DNA from: Deltaproteobacteria bacterium
Lineage (GTDB): Bacteria > Desulfobacterota > GWC2-55-46 > DRQE01
DNA length: 6,668 nt
Assembly: GCA_030631875.1 (NCBI GenBank)
Contig: DAOVKH010000100.1
Coordinates: 1-6,668 of the forward strand
Direction: 5' to 3'
How positions within the stretch are numbered: position 1 is the stretch's first letter; each line of letters begins with the position of its first letter. The position numbers and the translations under genes were made by a program. Shown here one piece after another: positions 1 to 4,574 of the stretch. The notes under the pieces were generated by a model that did no database searches, had not been told where the DNA came from, and saw nothing but the letters and a program-made list of their open reading frames with translations.

Positions 1-313
1 CCTTGCCGAGTGTCGTATATATTGGCACACTGACGGCACCTATCGACGAGAGTGCCAAGTCGATCACTATCCACTCGGGAGAGTTCTCAAGGGCAATAGC
101 TACGCGCGCACCACCCTTGATACCCAAAGACAAAAACCCCATGGCGAGAGCCCTTACACGCTCCTTGAAATCCTGCCGTGAGGTAGTCTCCACTTTGCCA
201 CAGGGGAGTTGAACCATCAGAGCCGAAGCGTCGTTCCTCAGAGTACCTTCATCGGCCTCAAGGAAGAAACGCTTAGGTATAGTAGTGCTACTGAAACTCT
301 CTCTAAGTCTCAT
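1..313 (-). CDS. AMP-dependent (long-chain acyl-CoA) synthetase, N-terminal part
   Basis: My translation of the minus strand from the ATG at 313-311 gives 104 residues that run off the left edge. Residues about 36-104 look like the start of the ANL (AMP-binding) domain of FadD15-type long-chain fatty-acid-CoA ligases: a 'DFKERVRALAMGFLSLGIKGGARVAI' stretch, then ENSPEW (76-81) and SIGAVSVPIYTTL (90-102). In the family these precede the ATP-binding P-loop, which lies outside the window. Such enzymes activate a fatty acid as acyl-AMP and transfer it to CoA at the cytoplasmic membrane. The ATG lies 7 bp after the stop of the transaldolase gene, in the same direction, so cotranscription is likely. 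The SD is weak (AGAGA a few bases before ATG). No ATG or GTG in the same frame was found just upstream. Substrate chain length cannot be judged from this fragment; another ANL ligase is possible. Confidence 0.8.
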   Translation of the reverse strand, partial: MRLRESFSSTTIPKRFFLEADEGTLRNDASALMVQLPCGKVETTSRQDFKERVRALAMGFLSLGIKGGARVAIALENSPEWIVIDLALSSIGAVSVPIYTTLGK

Positions 314-320
314 ATAATCT

Positions 321-965
321 CTACTTAGGTACTTTTTCCCAATCTTCAAGGAACTTCTTGAGACCACTGTCGGTAAGCGGATGCTTGGAGAGTTGCTCTA
401 AGACCTTAAATGGAATGGTTGCAATATCGGCACCGGTCAAGGCGGCATCCAATACATGGAGCGGACTCCTGACACTTGCCACTATAACCTCTGTCTGGAA
501 GTCATAGTTGTCGTATATCGCCATTATCTGGTCTACCAGCTCCATACCTGTATTGGAGAGATCATCGAGCCTTCCGATAAAGGGGCTTACGTAAGTCCCG
601 CCGGCCTTGGCTATCAGGAGAGCCTGAGTCGGAGAGAAGACGAGCGTTACGTTCGTCTTTATGCCCTCAGCAGATACTACCTTTACGGCCTTTAACCCCT
701 CGAGCGTCATCGGTACCTTTACGACTATGTTCTTATGGAGCTTTGATAACTCACGAGCTTCTTTTATCAACCCCTCGGCATCAAGGCTTACCGCCTCTGC
801 ACTGACCGGGCCGTCTACGATATCGCATATCTCCTCTAATATCTCATAGAAGCCGCGCCCTTCTCGTGCGACGAGCGACGGATTTGTAGTAACACCGTCT
901 AAGAGCCCCCAACTGTTTGCCGTCCTTATCTCCTCAACATTGGCAGTGTCTATAAAAAACTTCAT
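321..965 (-). CDS. tal: Transaldolase, short TalC/MipB (fructose-6-phosphate aldolase-like) type
   Basis: A 214-residue protein of the usual length for the compact decameric transaldolase/FSA family. It starts MKFFIDTANVEEIR and carries the TTNPSL motif (26-31), the Schiff-base lysine K83 within IVVKVPMT (80-87), TNVTLVFSPTQA and the SPFIGRLDD motif. The family transfers dihydroxyacetone between sugar phosphates in the non-oxidative pentose phosphate pathway, in the cytoplasm; some members instead cleave fructose 6-phosphate. Sequence alone does not settle which, though transaldolase activity is more common. A GTG nine bases upstream (974-972) is also in frame, but a GGGAGGG SD (974-980) overlaps it, whereas GGAGG is 9 nt from the ATG at 965. 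The ATG start is therefore chosen. The gene heads a probable operon with the acyl-CoA synthetase and faces away from the tRNA-Leu. Confidence 0.95.
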   Translation of the reverse strand: MKFFIDTANVEEIRTANSWGLLDGVTTNPSLVAREGRGFYEILEEICDIVDGPVSAEAVSLDAEGLIKEARELSKLHKNIVVKVPMTLEGLKAVKVVSAEGIKTNVTLVFSPTQALLIAKAGGTYVSPFIGRLDDLSNTGMELVDQIMAIYDNYDFQTEVIVASVRSPLHVLDAALTGADIATIPFKVLEQLSKHPLTDSGLKKFLEDWEKVPK

Positions 966-974
966 CTGTACCAC

Positions 975-979
975 CCTCC
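975..979 (-). promoter_or_regulatory. Ribosome binding site of tal
   Basis: GGAGG on the minus strand, within GGGAGGG, lies 9 nt before the ATG at 965. It overlaps the alternative GTG at 974-972 and therefore decides the start of the transaldolase. Confidence 0.8.
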
Positions 980-1010
980 CCTTCTTAACATATTTTTATT
1001 TAAATTTACT

Positions 1011-1044
1011 TCAAGGTTGTCATTTTATACTTTAAAAACCTTGA
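1011..1044. repeat. 8-bp perfect inverted repeat in the divergent tal / tRNA-Leu region
   Basis: TCAAGGTT at 1011-1018 is matched by AACCTTGA at 1037-1044, with an 18-bp AT-rich spacer. The spacer holds a -10-like TATAAA on the minus strand (1029-1024), toward tal, and TATACT on the plus strand (1026-1031), toward the tRNA. No good -35 box accompanies either. The dyad flanking a -10-like element would suit a repressor operator. It could instead form a weak hairpin in RNA. Function is inferred from position only. Confidence 0.4.
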
Positions 1045-1158
1045 CTTAGAGTGCTCGGCTATGCGAAAATCTCTCTATTCGGCTTATTAGGAATATATAC
1101 CGAAAAGCCCTATATTGCAACCCAAATAAGAGAGAGTCAAATTACTCTTTCATTTTTT

Positions 1159-1245
1159 GCCGAAGTGGTGGAACTGGTAGACGCGCTAGATTCAGGGTCT
1201 AGTGGACGCAAGTCCGTGGGGGTTCGACTCCCCCCTTCGGCACCA
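1159..1245 (+). tRNA. tRNA-Leu, anticodon CAG, CCA encoded
   Basis: An 87-nt class II tRNA. The acceptor stem GCCGAAG (1159-1165) pairs perfectly with CTTCGGC (1235-1241), followed by discriminator A and an encoded CCA (1243-1245). The anticodon stem CTAGA/TCTAG encloses the loop TTCAGGG, with anticodon CAG at 1193-1195, reading the leucine codon CUG. The long variable arm GGAC-GCAA-GTCC is typical of tRNA-Leu. The T arm is GGGGG-TTCGACT-CCCCC (1218-1234). The discriminator A and type II arm support leucine identity. A glycosyltransferase gene begins only 21 bp downstream with no terminator between them. Confidence 0.98.
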
Positions 1246-1266
1246 CACACAACCTGACCACACCCT

Positions 1267-1977
1267 ATGCAACCACAGACCGAGAAAAAAGTACTCATCA
1301 TAATACCTGCCTACAATGAAGAAGTCTCCATTGGTGCGGTCATAGACGACGTACGTAAGGCCATGCCCACAGCTACGGTTCTGGTCGTAGACGACGGATC
1401 TTCGGATAATACATCTGCCGTTGCCAGAAAACACGGGGCTAAACTCTTGGCTCACACATTCAACATGGGTATCGGCGCGACAGTGCAGACAGGCTATAAG
1501 TATGCCCTCTTACATAACTACGACATAGCCGTGCAGGTAGACGCCGACGGCCAACACCCTCCCGCCCAGATAAAAGAGCTTATCAAACCCATAATAGAAG
1601 GCCGCGCCAACGTAGTCATAGGTTCACGGTTCTTAGGCCAAGGCGACTACAAACCATCTCTTGCCAGAGGTGTAGGAATAGCAATATTCTCGAAGATAGT
1701 ATCTATAATACTGAGAGAAGAGATTACAGATACCACCTCAGGCTTTAGAGCCGTCGATAAAGAAGCTCTCAAATTCCTTGAGGGGTGTTACCCGGACGAC
1801 TACCCTGAGGTCGAAGCACTCGTATTGCTCCATAAAAAAAGGTTTGCCATAATGGAAGTTCCCGTGACGATGGCAGAGCGTCAGGGCGGAAAATCTTCAA
1901 TAACTACTGGAAAATCCGCATACTATATGATAAAGGTACTACTTGCGATAATGGTGGACCTTATCAAGAAGGTTTAG
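1267..1977 (+). CDS. GT2 glycosyltransferase, polyprenyl-phosphate sugar (DPM1-like) synthase
   Basis: This 236-residue protein has a single GT-A domain of family GT2, near DPM1/polyprenol-phosphate mannose or glucose synthases. Visible motifs are PAYNEE (14-19), VDDGSSDNT (41-49), the DXD metal/nucleotide-sugar site D92-A-D94 in VDADGQHP, the IGSRF stretch (118-122), TDTTSGFRA (154-162) and RQGGKSS (205-211). Such enzymes transfer a sugar from GDP- or UDP-sugar to polyprenyl phosphate on the cytoplasmic membrane face. It lacks the paired C-terminal membrane helices of GtrB-like enzymes; only residues 219-231 are hydrophobic, so it probably needs a partner or an amphipathic helix for membrane contact. 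The ATG is chosen because the fold starts a few residues later and no other in-frame start fits. There is no SD before it, and tRNA-Leu ends 21 bp upstream. Its stop is 7 bp before the DUF2304 gene. The sugar and acceptor are not known. Confidence 0.9.
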   Translation: MQPQTEKKVLIIIPAYNEEVSIGAVIDDVRKAMPTATVLVVDDGSSDNTSAVARKHGAKLLAHTFNMGIGATVQTGYKYALLHNYDIAVQVDADGQHPPAQIKELIKPIIEGRANVVIGSRFLGQGDYKPSLARGVGIAIFSKIVSIILREEITDTTSGFRAVDKEALKFLEGCYPDDYPEVEALVLLHKKRFAIMEVPVTMAERQGGKSSITTGKSAYYMIKVLLAIMVDLIKKV

Positions 1978-1984
1978 AGGGCTT

Positions 1985-2341
1985 ATGATCCAGATAATAG
2001 CGATAATAACGACCCTCGTATTCTTAGTACTTGTCATAGACTTCATACGGCGCGGGCTCTTAAAAGAGAAGTACGCCGTACTATGGCTTGGCTTCATCGT
2101 AGTTATAGCGATACTCGCCATATGGAAGAACCTTCTCGATATGATAGCAATGAGGGTTGGCATAGCATATTCGCCCTCACTCCTATTTCTCGTAGCTTTC
2201 ATATTTATACTGCTCATACTGCTTCACTACTCGGTCGTAATCTCAGTGCTGACCGATAGAAATAAAAGACTTGCTCAAGAGATAACAATAATAAAATCAA
2301 GGCTCGAAGAGACTATAGGTAAGGACTCTCAGCCAAAGTAA
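1985..2341 (+). CDS. DUF2304 small membrane protein
   Basis: A 118-residue protein with three predicted membrane segments (about 3-20, 29-47 and 65-90) and a charged, probably helical C-terminal tail (92-113). The pattern RRGLLKEKYAVLWL near residues 22-35, GIAYSPSLLFLVAF (59-72) and the HYSVVISVL to RLAQEI tail match the DUF2304 family as I know it. Members commonly sit beside a GT2 glycosyltransferase, as here. The biochemical role is not established. The ATG follows the GT2 stop by 7 bp, with a GAGGG SD overlapping that stop, so the two genes are almost certainly cotranscribed and translationally close. A role as membrane anchor or accessory subunit for the soluble GT2, comparable to DPM2/DPM3 beside DPM1, is my inference. 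Confidence 0.85.
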   Translation: MIQIIAIITTLVFLVLVIDFIRRGLLKEKYAVLWLGFIVVIAILAIWKNLLDMIAMRVGIAYSPSLLFLVAFIFILLILLHYSVVISVLTDRNKRLAQEITIIKSRLEETIGKDSQPK

Positions 2342-2373
2342 CAACGAGAGTATCGTCTATTAAAAACCCTTAC

Positions 2374-2394
2374 GGGAGGTCGGCAGAAGGCCGG
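2374..2394 (+). promoter_or_regulatory. Unusual translation initiation region of the GT-C gene
   Basis: A strong SD-like GGGAGGT (2374-2380) lies 22 nt before the ATG at 2403, too far for normal use. Between them CGGC (2381-2384) can pair with GCCG (2390-2393) around the loop AGAAG. Folding this hairpin would leave roughly 9 nt between GGGAGGT and the ATG. Alternatively AGAAGG (2385-2390), partly in the loop, is a weaker SD 12 nt from the start. Confidence 0.45.
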
Positions 2395-2402
2395 ATATCA
2401 TC

Positions 2403-3677
2403 ATGGAAAAACTTTTAAAGAGTACTAAATTTCATATAGGAGTGGCAGTGGTGCTGGCCGTATCGATATTAATCGTATACTCCAATACCTTCAACGCCAG
2501 CTTCCACTTCGACGACACGCACGTCATAGTAGAAAACCACGACATACGTGACCTCGGAAACCTCGGAGATATTCTGACAGGCCACCGTGGAGTAACCATG
2601 GCCACATTTGCCGTGAATTACGCCATAAGCGGCCTTGACGTAACGAGCTATCATGTGGTGAATATCCTCATACATATAATCGCCAGCATACTGGCCTACA
2701 TAGTCGTCTTCAATACACTTCAGATGACGACAAAGAACAATGACTGGTCGAAGAAGATAGCGGCATTCTCGGCACTGCTCTTCGCGCTGCACCCGATACA
2801 AACTCAGGCCGTAACCTACATAGTCCAACGCATGGAGAGCCTTTCGAGCCTCTTCTACTTAGCGGGAATAGCGCTATTCATAGCGGCCATTAGATCTAAA
2901 AGTCAGACAAAGCGCATCGTCTTCTACGCAAGTGTCGTTGCGGCATATCTCCTTGGCTTCTACTCAAAGGAGATTGCCATAACCATGCCGGCCGTCATAA
3001 TCCTCTACGACCTATTCTTCGTAAGCGGCGGTAGCTTCAAGCCCGTGATTAAACGCTGGCCCTTATACGCCGTATTGTTCTCACTAATGATAGCCCTAAC
3101 GGCGGCGGCAGTCATACCGTCCGGAGGATTTAACGATCTCAGTCAAGAAGCATCGGGAATAGTCGCGGCAGAGGCAAAACCCGTAACCGGCTCAAAGGCA
3201 CCGAGCGCCGGCTTTGGCGTTCAAAGCATTACGCCTGCAGAGTACCTCTATACTCAATTTAACGTCATCGTATACTATATGGCACTCCTTACCGTGCCTG
3301 TAAATCAGAACCTCGACTACGACTTCCCAATATCAAGAGGCCTCTTTGAAGTCCCTCATGTAAACGAAGGCACGGTACTCAATATCCCCATACCGCCACC
3401 CGTAATTTCATTACTCATACTGCTCGCAATAGCAGGCCTTGGCGTATACCTCTTCCTAAGAGCAAGGGCAAGGGAGGATAAGCGAGGCCTCGTGGTATCA
3501 TTCTTCATATTCTGGTTCTTCATAATACTTGCACCAACGTCGAGCATCTTACCGATAATAGACGTAATATTCGAACACAGGGTATACTTGGCATCCCTTG
3601 GATTCTTCGTCATATTCGCCATATGCTTTGACTACTTCTTCCAATGGCTGGAAGATAGGAAAAAAGCTAAAGCATAG
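2403..3677 (+). CDS. Multi-pass GT-C type glycosyltransferase-like protein (TMTC-related, no TPR)
   Basis: A 424-residue integral membrane protein with about 11 hydrophobic segments (near 12-31, 84-104, 119-139, 146-162, 171-187, 192-208, 219-238, 280-298, 332-352, 363-380 and 397-414). The first extramembrane loop has FHFDD (34-38) with an acidic pair, D37-D38, the place of the acidic catalytic motif of GT-C/PMT enzymes. Further motifs HPIQTQAVTYIVQR (130-143), GFYSKE (185-190), PTSSILPI (378-385) and EHRVYL (391-396) resemble the N-terminal half of TMTC O-mannosyltransferases and bacterial GT-C proteins that continue into TPR repeats. This one ends in a short KKAKA tail with no TPR. Family members use a polyprenyl-linked sugar to glycosylate proteins outside the cytoplasm. 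The gene is 61 bp after DUF2304, in the same direction, and is likely functionally linked. The exact acceptor is unknown; activity is inferred from distant similarity. Confidence 0.75.
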   Translation: MEKLLKSTKFHIGVAVVLAVSILIVYSNTFNASFHFDDTHVIVENHDIRDLGNLGDILTGHRGVTMATFAVNYAISGLDVTSYHVVNILIHIIASILAYIVVFNTLQMTTKNNDWSKKIAAFSALLFALHPIQTQAVTYIVQRMESLSSLFYLAGIALFIAAIRSKSQTKRIVFYASVVAAYLLGFYSKEIAITMPAVIILYDLFFVSGGSFKPVIKRWPLYAVLFSLMIALTAAAVIPSGGFNDLSQEASGIVAAEAKPVTGSKAPSAGFGVQSITPAEYLYTQFNVIVYYMALLTVPVNQNLDYDFPISRGLFEVPHVNEGTVLNIPIPPPVISLLILLAIAGLGVYLFLRARAREDKRGLVVSFFIFWFFIILAPTSSILPIIDVIFEHRVYLASLGFFVIFAICFDYFFQWLEDRKKAKA

Positions 3678-3722
3678 ATAATTCACCCTGCTAAGACCTC
3701 ATAGCAAGATGATATGAAAGAC

Positions 3723-3752
3723 TTGACTTTAACGGCGAGACCTTAGTATAAT
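3723..3752 (+). promoter_or_regulatory. Sigma-70-type promoter of the ANTAR response regulator
   Basis: TTGACT (3723-3728, 5 of 6 to consensus) and a perfect TATAAT (3747-3752) are separated by 18 bp. Transcription would start near 3759-3760, giving a leader of about 34 nt to the ATG at 3794. This indicates that the regulator is transcribed separately from the glycosyltransferase genes upstream. Confidence 0.8.
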
Positions 3753-3793
3753 TATTTAGATAGACTGAAGTCACGGAGGCTAAAGTATTTGTC

Positions 3794-4405
3794 ATGACGG
3801 CAGAACCAGCAATGAAAAACGACATCGACAACTCAAAGACTGTCCTGTTAGCTGAAGATAACGCAACTACAAGACGATGCATTAAGGCTCACCTTGAGCT
3901 TATAGGCTATAACGTCTTAGAGACGGTATCTAACGGTGAATTAGCCGTGGAGATGGCTCTTCAATTGAAGCCCTCTCTGATAATCCTCGACTTTAAGATG
4001 CCGAAACTAAACGGCATTGAGGCGGCTAAGCTCATAAACGCCGAAAACCCCACACCTATAATCCTGATTACCGGCCATTCAGACGATAAGCTCACAGAAG
4101 AAGCCATTGAAGCAGGTATTACGACCTACCTCGTCAAGCCGGTAACCAAAAAGCAACTCGTCCCTTCTATAAAGCTCGCATACGCGAGGTTCGAGCAATT
4201 CAGAGCACTGAGCAATGAAGTGGCAAGCCTCTCCGATGCCATGGAGACACGCAAGCTCATAGAGAAGGCCAAAGGAATACTAATGCAGAGGTGTTCTATA
4301 GGCGAGGCAGAGGCCTTCAAGCTCCTGCAGTCTCACTCCCAAAAAGAAAATAAGAAGATGAAGGAGATTGCCAACATGGTAATCGACGCAAGTAAGATCA
4401 TCTAA
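3794..4405 (+). CDS. REC-ANTAR response regulator (RNA-binding antiterminator)
   Basis: A 203-residue protein with two domains. Residues about 16-130 form a receiver domain: acidic pair E21-D22, phospho-acceptor D66 in LIILDFKMP, T93 in LITGH, and K115-P116 in YLVKPV. Residues about 143-203 form an ANTAR domain with the conserved AKGILM core (159-164) and EAEAFKLL (171-178). Family members (AmiR, NasR and EutV types) bind paired RNA hairpins in nascent leaders and prevent transcription termination, usually after phosphorylation by a histidine kinase. No kinase gene is in the window. The ATG at 3794 is preceded by GGAGG (3775-3779), 14 nt away, a rather long spacing. The next ATG (codon 7) has no SD, so the first is kept. 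A near-consensus promoter lies upstream. The RNA targets are unknown. Confidence 0.93.
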   Translation: MTAEPAMKNDIDNSKTVLLAEDNATTRRCIKAHLELIGYNVLETVSNGELAVEMALQLKPSLIILDFKMPKLNGIEAAKLINAENPTPIILITGHSDDKLTEEAIEAGITTYLVKPVTKKQLVPSIKLAYARFEQFRALSNEVASLSDAMETRKLIEKAKGILMQRCSIGEAEAFKLLQSHSQKENKKMKEIANMVIDASKII

Positions 4406-4487
4406 CCTCACAAGACAGAACCTTACACCAATAGATATTTAAAGACAAAACCCCCGTAAGTACGCCCTTTATAACGATAAGCCTCCT

Positions 4488-4516
4488 TATCCTGTGCTAT
4501 AATTAATCTATCCTGT
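4488..4516 (+). repeat. 8-bp direct repeat TATCCTGT, 21-bp period
   Basis: TATCCTGT occurs at 4488-4495 and again at 4509-4516. The copies are 21 bp apart, two helical turns, and each runs into a -10-like hexamer (TATAAT at 4498 and TATAGT at 4517). It could be a pair of binding sites on one DNA face or a duplicated promoter. Only the sequence repetition is observed. Confidence 0.5.
4495..4503 (+). promoter_or_regulatory. Extended -10 promoter of the P-type ATPase
   Basis: TG-C-TATAAT at 4495-4503 is a perfect extended -10 element. No good -35 box is found 16-18 bp upstream, which extended -10 promoters can do without. Transcription would start near 4510, about 65 nt before the ATG at 4575. 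A weaker extended -10-like TG-T-TATAGT follows at 4514-4522. Confidence 0.6.
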
Positions 4517-4530
4517 TATAGTTTTACTCT

Positions 4531-4569
4531 ATTCCTTAGACTAATAACGTCACTAACTTTTAAAGGAAT
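4531..4569 (+). promoter_or_regulatory. Possible hairpin covering the SD of the P-type ATPase
   Basis: ATTCCTT (4531-4537) is the exact complement of AAGGAAT (4563-4569), which contains the SD of the ATPase gene. The 7-bp stem would have a 25-nt loop and be mostly AT, hence weak. If formed, it would hide the ribosome site. The purine-rich SD makes such matches easier by chance. Confidence 0.3.
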
Positions 4570-4574
4570 CGACC

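Larger units (their letters stand above)
966..1158. other. Intergenic region between tal and tRNA-Leu
   Basis: This 193-bp stretch separates divergent genes. It is AT-rich next to tal and holds the inverted repeat at 1011-1044. Both tal and the tRNA must be driven from here or through it, but I see no -35/-10 pair close to consensus on either strand. A TATATT at 1111-1116 is the best isolated -10-like word for the tRNA. No convincing coding sequence is present. Confidence 0.6.

Noticed and set aside
3..212. Plus-strand frame of 69 codons at the left edge
   Set aside because: It is antisense to the acyl-CoA synthetase N-terminus, which has recognisable family motifs.
987..1014. Alternative tal promoter TTGAAG-16-TATGTT on the minus strand
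   Set aside because: Its predicted transcription start would fall on the SD itself, leaving almost no leader, and both boxes match the consensus at only 4 of 6 positions.
1041..1070. TTGACT upstream of the tRNA as a -35 box
   Set aside because: No -10-like hexamer lies 16-18 bp downstream; the best is GAAAAT. TTGACT also overlaps the inverted repeat arm.
1051..1257. Plus-strand 68-codon frame
   Set aside because: It runs straight through the tRNA-Leu and has no SD or recognisable protein content.
1192..1455. Minus-strand reading frame whose end resembles the frequent database string RGESNPHGLA
   Set aside because: This string is a well-known artefact of translating the antisense of Leu/Ser tRNA genes. 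The rest lies antisense to the GT2 gene.
3689..3706. TGCTA/TAGCA hairpin after the GT-C stop as a terminator
   Set aside because: The stem is only 5 bp, with an 8-nt loop and no following T run, so it is not a convincing intrinsic terminator.
4455..4464. CGTA-AG-TACG hairpin after the ANTAR gene as a terminator
   Set aside because: The stem is 4 bp with a 2-nt loop and no clear T tract.
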